From Collinsella sp. AF20-14LB (GTDB lineage: Bacteria > Actinomycetota > Coriobacteriia > Coriobacteriales > Coriobacteriaceae), in assembly GCF_003459505.1 (NCBI RefSeq), contig NZ_QRWD01000015.1, positions 21,459 to 65,575 of the forward strand: DNA of 44,117 nt, in the 5' to 3' direction. Shown in pieces: positions 8,325 to 16,541 of the stretch; within the stretch, counting starts at the first letter, position 1; every line of letters begins with the position of its first letter. A program made the translations under genes and the position numbers. A model generated the notes under the pieces. That model did no database searches. It saw nothing but the letters and a program-made list of their open reading frames with translations, and was not told the DNA's origin.

Positions 8325-10389
8325 GCGCAACTTCGCAAAGGCGCTCAGCGGGACCTCCGGCTCCTATGCCGGCGTGCAGTATAAAATCTGCGCCCTTCGA
8401 GGGCACGTCATGGGGCTGCTCCCGCCCGACAAGCAGGTGCCTGCTGAGCAGTCCGAAGCCATGCAGAAATGGTCGCTGGCGGGGCTTCCCTGGGACCTCG
8501 GGCAATTCGCATGGAAGAAGGGCGTGCTCAAGGGCTGCTCCGATGTCATCTCGGAGCTGAAGCGGGAGCTTGCCGAGGTGGACGAGGTCTGCATCGCGAC
8601 CGATGTGGACCCTTCCGGCGAGGGTGAGCTTTTGGCATGGGAGGCGCTCGAGAAGTGCGGTTGGCACGGCAAGACGAGCCGCATGTACTTCACCGACGAG
8701 GCTCCCGCGAGCGTCCAGAAGGCCTTCAAGGGCCGTAAGATGCTCGGGGCCATGGAAGAGGACGGAGACTTCGTCAAGGCCCACGTGCGTGAGCGGTGGG
8801 ACCTCGCATCTATGCAGTTCGTGCGTGCCGCGACCTGCATCGCCCGCGACCATGGTTTCCGCACGGTCGTGCGCGAGGGGCGCCTGAAATCCGTCATGGT
8901 GAAGCTCACGGGCGACCAGCTAGAGGCGTACAACGGCTATGTCAAGAAGCCGTTCTTCGAGGCGCGTTTCCGCGACGGGAACGGGAACGTCTTCGCACGC
9001 ACCTACGAGGACGGGGACACGTGGCGTTTCGATAGCGCCGAGAAGGTCGATTTGGCCGCGCTCCATGAGTCGGCCGTGGTCGAGGACTCGAGGGCGAAGA
9101 AGCATACCGCGCCCGGCAAGCTGCTCGACCTCGCAGGGCTATCGGGCATCCTCGCCCGCCGCGGACACAAGCCCGCCGATGTCTTGGCCTGCTACCAGAA
9201 AATGTATGAGGACCAAGTGGTCAGCTACCCGCGTACCGAGGACAAGCAGATCACGCCCGAGCAGTTCAACGAGCTGCTGCCCCTCGTGGACAGGATCTGC
9301 GCGGTCGTCGGGGTCGATCCCGCCATCTGCTCCCACAGGACCGCCCGCAAGACGCACGTCAAGGAGGGCGGCGCTCACGGTTCGAACCGTCCCGGTCCCA
9401 ACGTCCCCGCCACCCTCGCCGCGCTCGATGCATATGGCAAATGCGCCCGCGATATCTACGTCGTGCTCGCCAAGAATTACCTGTCGATGCTCGCCGAGGA
9501 CTATGAGTATGAGCTCGTGAAGGCGCACGTGAAGGATTTTCCCGAGTTCACGGGGTCGACGCAGATACCGCTGTTGCGGGGATTCAAGGCGATTTTCGAT
9601 TCCGATGCATCGCAGGAGGAAGCCCAGGAGGGTGCCGAGAAGGAGAATACCGCCGAATTCGGCAAGACCGCCGCGCCTTTCTGTTTCGAAGGCGCCAACA
9701 AGCGCCCGCAGAAGCCGACCATGAAATGGCTCACGAAGCGCCTCGAGAAGTACAACGTAGGCACGGGCGCCACGCGAACCAGCACGCTCGCCGAAATCAC
9801 CAAGGACGAGGACCGCGCCCTCATGAGGGAGAAGAAGGGAACGCTGTCCCTCACCGACTGCGGCGCAGTGTCCTACAAGTTGCTCGGAGGATGTCAGATA
9901 GCGTCGCCTGAAGCCACCGAGCGGCTCTTCAACCAGATGGAGGCTGTCGGCAGGTTCGAGCTGGATGCGAACGATGTGGTGAACTCCGTCACCGATATGG
10001 TTGTCCACGATATCGAGGTCATGAAGAAAAACGGCGAGAATCTCGGCAGCTTGGGACCCGTTGGATCCAAGGTCGTCGGGAAATGCCCGCGATGCGGTGC
10101 AGACGTCATCGACCGAGGCGGCAAGGCCAAGACGTGCAGCTGCTCCTCCAACAAGGGAAAGCGCGATAAGTGCGGCAAATGGGTCCAAACCGAAGGGTGC
10201 GGATTCGAGATTTGGAAGAGCGTTGCGGGAAAGAAGCTGACGGCGGCTCAGTTGGGCAAGCTTCTCGAGGGCGGTACGACCGCGAAGATCTCGGGGTTCA
10301 AGTCAAAAACCGGTAAGGAATTCAGTGCGAAGCTCAGGCTGGCTGCAGATAGGTCGGGCAGAATCGAGTTCGTGTTCGATGAGAAGTGA
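8290..10389 (+). CDS. topB: Type IA DNA topoisomerase (TopB / topoisomerase III-like)
   Basis: Relaxes or decatenates DNA through a 5'-phosphotyrosine intermediate. It begins with the Toprim motif ILAEKPSAKRNFA and has the second acidic motif TDVDPSGEGE at about residues 103-112. The catalytic tyrosine sits in VSYPRTEDKQIT (Tyr313). A C-terminal zinc ribbon (CPRCG...CSC...C near 599-635) ends the protein. At 699 residues it is normal for topoisomerase III-like enzymes carried by conjugative elements. The start ATG at 8290 was chosen because AAAGGAG lies 6 nt upstream; an upstream in-frame start at 8275 lacks one. The gene lies in the transfer operon, which suggests a role in processing DNA during or after transfer. 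Confidence 0.92.
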   Translation: MILILAEKPSAKRNFAKALSGTSGSYAGVQYKICALRGHVMGLLPPDKQVPAEQSEAMQKWSLAGLPWDLGQFAWKKGVLKGCSDVISELKRELAEVDEVCIATDVDPSGEGELLAWEALEKCGWHGKTSRMYFTDEAPASVQKAFKGRKMLGAMEEDGDFVKAHVRERWDLASMQFVRAATCIARDHGFRTVVREGRLKSVMVKLTGDQLEAYNGYVKKPFFEARFRDGNGNVFARTYEDGDTWRFDSAEKVDLAALHESAVVEDSRAKKHTAPGKLLDLAGLSGILARRGHKPADVLACYQKMYEDQVVSYPRTEDKQITPEQFNELLPLVDRICAVVGVDPAICSHRTARKTHVKEGGAHGSNRPGPNVPATLAALDAYGKCARDIYVVLAKNYLSMLAEDYEYELVKAHVKDFPEFTGSTQIPLLRGFKAIFDSDASQEEAQEGAEKENTAEFGKTAAPFCFEGANKRPQKPTMKWLTKRLEKYNVGTGATRTSTLAEITKDEDRALMREKKGTLSLTDCGAVSYKLLGGCQIASPEATERLFNQMEAVGRFELDANDVVNSVTDMVVHDIEVMKKNGENLGSLGPVGSKVVGKCPRCGADVIDRGGKAKTCSCSSNKGKRDKCGKWVQTEGCGFEIWKSVAGKKLTAAQLGKLLEGGTTAKISGFKSKTGKEFSAKLRLAADRSGRIEFVFDEK

Positions 10390-10458
10390 AAAGGGAAATG
10401 ATCGGGCGGGCTGGTCGTGGCGGCGTTCGAGATGCCCTCGATGACAGGGAGTAAGGCA

Positions 10459-10881
10459 ATGGATGACATGAATGAACTCACGGTTATCGTGGTCAGGAAG
10501 GCAGATGCCAAGCGGCATGTGACCGACGGGGAGGCGTTTCGCCTTATTCGCCCTCTATTCGAGACTAATGGCCTTGAGGTCGGCGATGCGATCGATTTGG
10601 AGGACGGGTTCCTGTTCTCCATTCGCCCCCGCACCGAATCGTGGAACGGCACGGAGCGCGATGCCATCATGGCGGGACTCTCATGCCTGGGGTCTTTGGG
10701 GTTCTCCGGCTATATCGCACAGAAAGTCCTCGAGGACGAGGTGCCAATCGATGCCGGCATGGTCGCCCTCGGGGTCGTCGCACTTGTCGCGGGCACGGCA
10801 GTCGTGGCGGGCGGCATCCTTGCCGGCGTGAAGGGCATCCGCGCCATCGGCAGGCATCTGTTTGCAAGGAGGCTCGCGTGA
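10459..10881 (+). CDS. Small membrane protein of unknown function
   Basis: A 140-residue protein. The N-terminal half is soluble and mixed alpha/beta in character. The C-terminal half has one or two hydrophobic segments (around residues 75-90 and 98-122) and a basic end (RAIGRHLFARR). I do not recognise it. The start ATG at 10459 follows AGGGAG at 7 nt. Its stop overlaps the GTG of the CPBP protease gene (GTGA), so the two are translationally coupled and may work together in the membrane. Confidence 0.6.
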   Translation: MDDMNELTVIVVRKADAKRHVTDGEAFRLIRPLFETNGLEVGDAIDLEDGFLFSIRPRTESWNGTERDAIMAGLSCLGSLGFSGYIAQKVLEDEVPIDAGMVALGVVALVAGTAVVAGGILAGVKGIRAIGRHLFARRLA

Positions 10882-11507
10882 ACCAAGTCGAAGCCGAGTC
10901 CGAGGATAACGGAATCTCCCTGCGCTTTGCCTTCATCGCGCCCGCGCTGTTCGGTATCTCGCTTCTCGGCGCGGGGCTGTTGACCCTTTCGGCGGGTCTG
11001 CCCGAGGATATCGCGCATACCGTTTCATCGCTGGTCGCACTTGCGGCCATGGCATGGCTGTGCCGGTCTTTCGGGCTCGGATTCAACCGTCTCGGGGTCG
11101 TTGCCGTGCTTTCCGCTGTCAGTGCCGGGGTCTTGCTGCAAGCCGTCTCGATCGGCACTATCGCGATAGTCTCTAAAATCGATACCGCGGCTACGGTTGC
11201 CATCACACTCCCCTATCTGTTACGGCTTTGCGTTATCGATCCGGTTGCGGAGGAGCTGTGCTTTCGCGGCGTCTTGCCGACGGCATTGGGGCGGCGCGGC
11301 TTGCCGTTCTGGGCTGCGAACCTCATCCAAGCCGTGCTGTTCGCCTGCTTCCATTTCAATGTCGTGCAGTCGGCTTATGCCCTTGTCTGCGCCCTGGTCT
11401 TGGGCGGTCTCAGGCAGCGCGACGGGATCGGCTCGAGCATCATCGCGCATTGTGTCTGCAATTTGTCGGGGTTGCTTCTCGGGATTGTACTCGCCCGCTT
11501 CGCCTAG
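10878..11507 (+). CDS. CPBP-family intramembrane metalloprotease
   Basis: A 209-residue protein with about six to eight hydrophobic segments and the signature of the CPBP (Abi/CAAX protease) family. It shows EELCFRG near residue 125, FACFHF further on, and HCVCN near the end. These supply the glutamates and histidines that bind the metal. Relatives act in prenyl-protein processing, bacteriocin immunity or membrane-protein cleavage; the substrate here is unknown. It starts with GTG preceded by AAGGAGG at 5 nt and overlaps the upstream small membrane gene. Confidence 0.85.
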   Translation: MNQVEAESEDNGISLRFAFIAPALFGISLLGAGLLTLSAGLPEDIAHTVSSLVALAAMAWLCRSFGLGFNRLGVVAVLSAVSAGVLLQAVSIGTIAIVSKIDTAATVAITLPYLLRLCVIDPVAEELCFRGVLPTALGRRGLPFWAANLIQAVLFACFHFNVVQSAYALVCALVLGGLRQRDGIGSSIIAHCVCNLSGLLLGIVLARFA

Positions 11508-11628
11508 CGAAAGGCATTGAGGGAAATAATGTCGGTGTGCCGTCAGTTCTCTCAAAGGTTTATCGTCGTGTTATCATTTCGTCAAAGGCCGTACCCCAAG
11601 CGGTCTTTGAGACAGACAGGATGAAGAC
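11508..11628 (+). other. Intergenic region before the lipoprotein gene
   Basis: This 121-bp gap has no P- or Q-box. A conventional promoter such as TTCTCT-N17-GTTATC (about 11547-11575) is possible but weak. Confidence 0.3.
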
Positions 11629-12171
11629 ATGAGGCGAATTATCGTTTCCGCAATGACGGCTGTCGCCGTTTTCGGTTTCAGCGCCGGCCTTGCCGGCTGC
11701 GGAGCGGACACACAGGTCAATCAATCAAATACCATTCAATCTGCGAGCCTGGAACCGGGCGATTCCTCGGTGAATATCAGCGTTGCCGGATATCGCTTGG
11801 GACGCGGGTCTTGGGAGGTCGATGCCTCGACGGAGACGGGAGCCTCGTCCGGCTCTCTCGGAGCGCAGAAGGTACTCGTCTGCGACCTGCTGCTGACGAA
11901 CAAATCAGACACCAAGATGGTCATCTCGCCAATCGATTTGCTGTCTGCGGTGCAGGGCGGCGAAACATTGCAGTTCGGGGCTTTGTACGATGATGAGGGC
12001 AACTATCGGAACCCCGAGTCGGTCGAGGTCGAACCGGGGCAGACTGCGAGCGGAATCGCCATCTGGAATATCGACGACCTGCAGACACCTGTGAAAATCA
12101 AATTCAAGTGCGGCGGCGAGGTCCCGCTGACGATCATGCCGAGCAAGCTCACGGAAGATGGAGCTGAGTAG
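11629..12171 (+). CDS. Secreted lipoprotein, DUF4352-like
   Basis: A 180-residue protein with a signal peptide and a lipobox (GLAGC, Cys near residue 24), so it should be lipid-anchored on the outer face of the membrane. The mature part reads as an immunoglobulin-like beta domain: KVLVCDLLLTNKSDT, then VEVEPGQTASGIAIWNI. That pattern is familiar from DUF4352/DUF5067-type lipoproteins of Gram-positives. Its function is unknown. It does not carry the C-terminal tag and has no Q-box. Confidence 0.75.
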   Translation: MRRIIVSAMTAVAVFGFSAGLAGCGADTQVNQSNTIQSASLEPGDSSVNISVAGYRLGRGSWEVDASTETGASSGSLGAQKVLVCDLLLTNKSDTKMVISPIDLLSAVQGGETLQFGALYDDEGNYRNPESVEVEPGQTASGIAIWNIDDLQTPVKIKFKCGGEVPLTIMPSKLTEDGAE

Positions 12172-12202
12172 GCAGCTGTAAAGCGTTATCGGGAATCGCC
12201 AC

Positions 12203-12251
12203 GGCTACTTTCGTCCCACTGCCGAGCGGGTGGACGGTAAACGTTGAGGAT
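12203..12251 (+). promoter_or_regulatory. Q-box a and -10-like hexamer
   Basis: GGCTACTTTCGTCCC at 12203-12217 is followed after 28 nt by GAGGAT (12246-12251). The ATG at 12284 lies 32 nt further on. This is identical to the Q-box at 37260. Confidence 0.7.
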
Positions 12252-12283
12252 GAAAGCGGTAAACCTCTTTGAAAGGACCTGCT

Positions 12284-12925
12284 ATGAGTCAGATTGAGAA
12301 CAAGATGGATGGTTTCGTTCCCTTTGGGGGCAAAGCACAATACGAATATCAGGAGGATGAACTAGCAATCCCAACTAGCATCGCTGATGCGGTTATCAAC
12401 GCACTGGATGACATTATGTTTCCCATGGACGAGCAGGGGGAGAGGCCTTTGGATTGCCAGACGTATTTCGCCGTGCAGCGCACGTCCGGTGGTGAGGGAA
12501 AACAGGATTACTTTCTTCTCAGTGATGCCGAGGACATCAATGACGAACTCCCCTTCTCGCGTAATGGGGCGTCTTGGGGCGAGTGCAACGGCGAGCTCGC
12601 ATGTAAGGCTTACAGCGAGCCGCCGACCCTTCTGACGTTCCATGAGCTCACGCCCGCGGGTCTCGATCTGCTCCGCGATGAGGACGGCTTCTTCTCCGAT
12701 GTGCCTAGTGAGGCGGTGGAGAAGGTTTTCGGCGATGAGACACTCACCATGCCTTCGATGCTCACGCTTCTGGAGGTCGAGCTGAAGGTCGATGATGCCC
12801 TTGCCGAGCTCGAGGCGCAGCCTCCTGCGGGCGAATCGCTCGATGAGCTTGTCGCTGCGAAGGTCGAAGAGTTCTCGCTCGATGCGGGAGAGGATTTGGA
12901 AGAGCGTGCCGATCAAAACCGTTGA
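12284..12925 (+). CDS. Tagged accessory protein (unknown function)
   Basis: A 213-residue acidic soluble protein. I do not recognise the main domain. The C-terminus carries the shared tag, ESLDELVAAKVEEFSLDAGE, starting 30 residues from the end. The start ATG at 12284 follows AAAGGA at about 6 nt; an in-frame TTG at 12269 lies between the -10 hexamer and the ribosome site and is less likely. It is a single-gene unit behind Q-box a. Confidence 0.7.
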   Translation: MSQIENKMDGFVPFGGKAQYEYQEDELAIPTSIADAVINALDDIMFPMDEQGERPLDCQTYFAVQRTSGGEGKQDYFLLSDAEDINDELPFSRNGASWGECNGELACKAYSEPPTLLTFHELTPAGLDLLRDEDGFFSDVPSEAVEKVFGDETLTMPSMLTLLEVELKVDDALAELEAQPPAGESLDELVAAKVEEFSLDAGEDLEERADQNR

Positions 12926-12940
12926 CGAGCACGGCTTTGC

Positions 12941-12980
12941 GTGTAGCTCGGTAGGCGCATAAGGCGCTACCGAGCTACAC
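12941..12980 (+). repeat. 14-bp hairpin with GTGTAGCTCGGTAG arms
   Basis: GTGTAGCTCGGTAG (12941-12954) and CTACCGAGCTACAC (12967-12980) are perfect inverted repeats around 12 nt. No T-run follows on either strand. The same GTAGC-rich wording recurs at 33190-33228, 33391-33414 and 34799-34835. Confidence 0.75.
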
Positions 12981-12982
12981 GG

Positions 12983-13046
12983 ATGTGAAGAAGAACAAGA
13001 AGAATAAGAAGAAAAATAAAAAGAAGAAAAAGAATCAGAAGAGCTG
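12983..13046 (+). repeat. Purine-only AAG-rich tract
   Basis: About 60 bases are almost entirely A and G, built from AAGAA/AATAAG units. A similar tract lies in the 33235-33288 gap and, in coding form, at 17423-17480. An 81-codon reading frame crosses it but overlaps Q-box h and has no ribosome site. Confidence 0.6.
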
Positions 13047-13178
13047 GGTCAAAAAGACTCAGGCAAAGCGCAAGAACGTGCGGGACGGCTTGAGCGGACA
13101 GGTGTGCGGTCATGTCGTGCGGATGTTCCCTATCAAACTGTGTGACGCATATGTAGAAGCAAATTGCGCAATCGCGGC

Positions 13179-13226
13179 GGCTACTTATGTCCTGCAGTCG
13201 TTTCGATTTGGCTTGCTTGCGATGAT
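13179..13226 (+). promoter_or_regulatory. Q-box h and -10-like hexamer
   Basis: GGCTACTTATGTCCT at 13179-13193 has one terminal mismatch to the consensus. After 27 nt comes GATGAT (13221-13226). The ATG at 13262 has a strong TTGGAGGAAA site upstream. Confidence 0.6.
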
Positions 13227-13261
13227 TTGAATGTAACGAATTTAGCTGCTTGGAGGAAACC

Positions 13262-15034
13262 ATGAACCGTGTCGGCTTAAAAGACTACCTGCTCAACCAT
13301 GCAGATGATAACGATTTGCTGGACTGCGCGAAGGCGTACGATGCCGCGAATCAGTACGGGCATTTCGATACATATGATTCCGTGGAGGAAGCCGCCAAGC
13401 TCTGCGGCTAGGACGTAGCGACTGCCCTCAGCGAGAGTCGCCACGTCGAGCAGGACGCCGACTGCTACCGCTTCAACGGATACGGTCACCTCGAGTCCGT
13501 CAGCAACGAGAGTCTGCTCGAGGATGCCCGCGACCGCATCGACGATATCATCGATTGGCTCGAAGGTGCCAGCCGATATGACCTTGAAGGTATTAGCTCC
13601 GATGTCGAGCTGTTTATCGATGCGGAGGATCCTATTGAGATAATCAACGCCGTCGATTGCTCCGTGCGCGAAGCCGAAGACACCATTGAGGTTGACTTGA
13701 GCCGCGGAAGCGACAGTGCGACGCTCTCCTTCTCCAAGTTCAACATTATCGATGCGGCTGATGTTAACCTCGCCAATGCGGCGTACGCAACGGTCAGATG
13801 TTTTGACAGGTATGCAGACGGCAGCAGTACCGATGAAGTTCAGGCGCAGTTTTTCGAGGATAACGGGCGCAGGCTGTCGGTCCCGCGTGCGAACAAGCTG
13901 ACGGAGTCCTGCGAGAAGAATATGGATGCCTTGAAGCAGGTGCTGAATGATGACGAAATCGATGCCCTCGAGCAGTTCTTCGATGTCGAGCTTTGCAGCG
14001 AAACGTATTGTGCGACACTTGCCAATGAGGCTTCGGAATGTAAATACATCGCATCGGCCCTCGATAAGATGGGCTTCGATGTGGAAAACGACCGTGCCAT
14101 CGAGAAGCATGCCGAGATCGAGCCCAAGCAGCGCATCATTTTCGATAGGATGATCGGAAGGGTCGGCGATAGCTACCTTGAGGTGGTCAATCAGCTCGAT
14201 AATTTCTTCGATACCGACCGCACCGGCCAATCTGAGTTCATCAACGACAACTGGGGAAACCCCATTCTCGTCAAGGGCGGTCGCGATGGATATGGCGATA
14301 CGCCCTGCGTACTCACCGCCTATGAGGACTTCGTTGACGCGATGGACACCTCTCCGTCCGACACCGGCGGGGACAACATCTTCGCCGACTGCAAAATCGA
14401 CGGCATCTGGGATGAAAACGGTTCGCTGATTCTGACCGGTGCGCTCCCCGATGGACACGCCACAATCTGTGAGCTCCTCGGTGCACACGCCTGCGCGGAG
14501 ATGCGCCAGCTGACCGACAAGGGCGGGCGCCTCTATTTGGATCACTTGACAGTTGACGGGTTCCATCTTCCCAAGGATGGCATCGAGGCGATGGGGTTCG
14601 TCTACCGAGATGGCGATGAGAGTGCCTTCCTGCATGACCTGTGGGACAATCCCGAGATGTGCTCCCGCCCGCGTTTTGCCGAGAAGGCACTTGATATGCC
14701 CACCGAGGAGTACATCATGTTTCACGATGGCGTGAAAACAGAGTTCCAGATTACCGAGGTCAAGGAGGATTCGTTCGCCTATGACCAAGGAGCGCGGTTC
14801 GATGTGAAGGTTCTCACCGACGGGCATGACTGCGGCAACGGACGCTTCTGCGCCGATCTCGATGAGGCGCACGGGTTCTGCCAGCAGTTTGCCGATAGTG
14901 TGGTTGGGCTTGGCGAGAGCCTTGACGATATGTGCGAGGACCGCCGCGAGGTCGCCTCTCTTGCGCAGGATGTCGATACGGACAATCGCGATCAGGAATA
15001 TAACAATCACGACAATTCGGAAATCGGAGAGTAG
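13262..15034 (+). pseudogene. Tagged accessory protein interrupted by an in-frame TAG at codon 50
   Basis: A strong ribosome site (GGAGGAAACC) and ATG at 13262 open a frame that runs for 590 codons to 15034, with a single TAG at 13409-13411 (codon 50). The segment either side of the TAG reads as one domain. FDTYDSVEEAAKLCG precedes it, and DADCYRFNGYGHLESVSNES follows, a wording common in small plasmid and phage proteins. No other stop occurs, and no start with a ribosome site is seen just downstream of the TAG. It ends with the tag GESLDDMCEDRREVA. Either this is a recent nonsense mutation or the TAG is read through. Confidence 0.65.
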
Positions 15035-15036
15035 CT

Positions 15037-16365
15037 ATGTATAGAGTCCATGGCTTCCAGGACAAGGACCAGCTTCTCGAGATGCTCGTCAAGGAGAACA
15101 GCATGACGTTCTTCCCTGAGTTCAACCTCCTCGTGGTCAGTTCCAGCTACGATCCGAGCGAGGAGCCGTTAAGGATTCAGACGGCCATCTTTAACGCCAA
15201 GATCTCCGATATCTCTAGCGGTGATCTGTTCAAGCGCTGTGATTACTTGTCCGACATGGTTTTCGAAGGAGGACAGTGCGAGGCAGTCGCCATCATCGAT
15301 TCCTTTGAACAGGATGCCGATGGAGGCAAGTTCTATGATTCGAGGATAGCCATGTTGGCCGACCTGTTTTCCTGGAGCCCGACCATCGATGCCGAGAGCA
15401 TTCCCGATATGATCCATGCTGCCTCGTATTATCAAAAACAAGGTATGTCCGACCGAGAGAATTTCGAGCTGTCGCATGGTAAGCCGCTGCCCGAGATGTC
15501 GAAGAGATCTCTAGGGACGGGTGTAAAGGAGCTGCTCGACAAGCTCACGGCTAGTGAGACGGTAAGCTATTTCCCCGAGTTCAATCTTCTTGTCGCGACC
15601 ACGGAGCTCGTCCCAGATGGTCTCGATGCTCCCCAGACGGCCATATTCAACGTCTTTCCGTCCGAACTCGCCTACGGGAAACTGTTCCATGGCTTCGAGA
15701 GCGTGGCCGACATCCTCTATAGCGGGCCCGTTGTCGACCCCATCCACCTAAGAAGGACCTTTCAGAACTTTGGCGGCGCGTCCGTAATCGCTGAAGGCAT
15801 CACCCACCACTTGGCCATGCTCCTGTCCGGCAGCGATGTTATCAGCACGCAATCCGTCCCAGAGCTTCTCGACATCATGGCGGACAGTTTCGGCATCGAA
15901 CCCGAGGAACGTGCCGCATTCGCCGATCGGGCACGGGCGGAGGAATGCACCCGCACGGGCCTGCCGGATATTCAAGTCGAGGTCGATAGCACCAACGACG
16001 ACAATTTCATTGAAGGAACGGTGACGATCGAGGGCGAGTCCTGCTACTTTTACCGCCCGAACAGCACCCGAAGTACGGAGGATTACGACTCGGTTATCTT
16101 GGAGCCTTTCCGCCCCGATGGGTTCGAGGGCGATATCGAGAATGTCGCGCTGCCGACTGCGATCGATGAGAACCGCGAGCTCGCCGAGCTGGTCGTGACC
16201 GTAGCGACCGAGCCGTATATGGATCCCGACAAATTGCCGGGTTGCGAGCGGGGCCTCGATTCGCTCTGCGAGGAGAAGACCGACGAGGCGCAATCGATGA
16301 GGTACGGCCTGGAGGGCGTGGGCTTGCCGATGCTCGATGCCGCGGAGCATCTCGCGAACTACTAG
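15037..16365 (+). CDS. Tagged accessory protein with an internal duplication
   Basis: A 442-residue protein. Two copies of one domain are visible, at about residues 8-150 and 165-300. Each holds a FFPEFNLLV-type motif (FFPEFNLLVVSS and YFPEFNLLVATT), then QTAIFN about 20 residues later and a G-x-LF motif. I do not recognise the family. The C-terminus carries the tag RGLDSLCEEKTDEAQ. It starts 3 bp after the interrupted gene, so it shares Q-box h. No signal peptide or membrane segment is seen. Confidence 0.7.
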   Translation: MYRVHGFQDKDQLLEMLVKENSMTFFPEFNLLVVSSSYDPSEEPLRIQTAIFNAKISDISSGDLFKRCDYLSDMVFEGGQCEAVAIIDSFEQDADGGKFYDSRIAMLADLFSWSPTIDAESIPDMIHAASYYQKQGMSDRENFELSHGKPLPEMSKRSLGTGVKELLDKLTASETVSYFPEFNLLVATTELVPDGLDAPQTAIFNVFPSELAYGKLFHGFESVADILYSGPVVDPIHLRRTFQNFGGASVIAEGITHHLAMLLSGSDVISTQSVPELLDIMADSFGIEPEERAAFADRARAEECTRTGLPDIQVEVDSTNDDNFIEGTVTIEGESCYFYRPNSTRSTEDYDSVILEPFRPDGFEGDIENVALPTAIDENRELAELVVTVATEPYMDPDKLPGCERGLDSLCEEKTDEAQSMRYGLEGVGLPMLDAAEHLANY

Positions 16366-16380
16366 GGTTTGGCTGGATTG

Positions 16381-16425
16381 ATAAAGGGGCGTACCCGATT
16401 TGCGGGTGCGCCCCTTTATGTTTTC
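16381..16425 (+). terminator. Intrinsic terminator
   Basis: ATAAAGGGGCGTACCCG (16381-16397) pairs with CGGGTGCGCCCCTTTAT (16403-16419), with one G-T wobble, around a 5-nt loop. GTTTTC follows. It closes the 13262-16365 unit. Confidence 0.85.
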
Positions 16426-16455
16426 GGCGGAAGATTTTCAAGACCGGTTTCCATC

Positions 16456-16504
16456 CTCTACTTCCGTCCCATCATCTCGTCGCCCGTTCCTGGGCTCCCA
16501 TACT
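16456..16504 (+). promoter_or_regulatory. Q-box b and -10-like hexamer
   Basis: CTCTACTTCCGTCCC at 16456-16470 is followed after 28 nt by CATACT (16499-16504). The ATG is at 16542. Confidence 0.65.
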
Positions 16505-16541
16505 TTGAATCAATACGAATGTAAGAACGATCGGAGCCACC

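Noticed and set aside
9139..10188. 349-codon minus-strand frame
   Set aside because: It is entirely antisense to the topoisomerase gene, whose motifs are intact.
12985..13230. 81-codon plus-strand frame with a poly-Lys start
   Set aside because: The start has no ribosome site. The frame runs through the purine tract, the Q-box h and its -10 hexamer, so it is probably noncoding.
13277..15010. 577-codon open frame on the minus strand
   Set aside because: It lies antisense to a coding frame with a ribosome site, a tag and protein-like codon choice. The long reverse frame is a by-product of GC-rich codons such as GAT and ATC.
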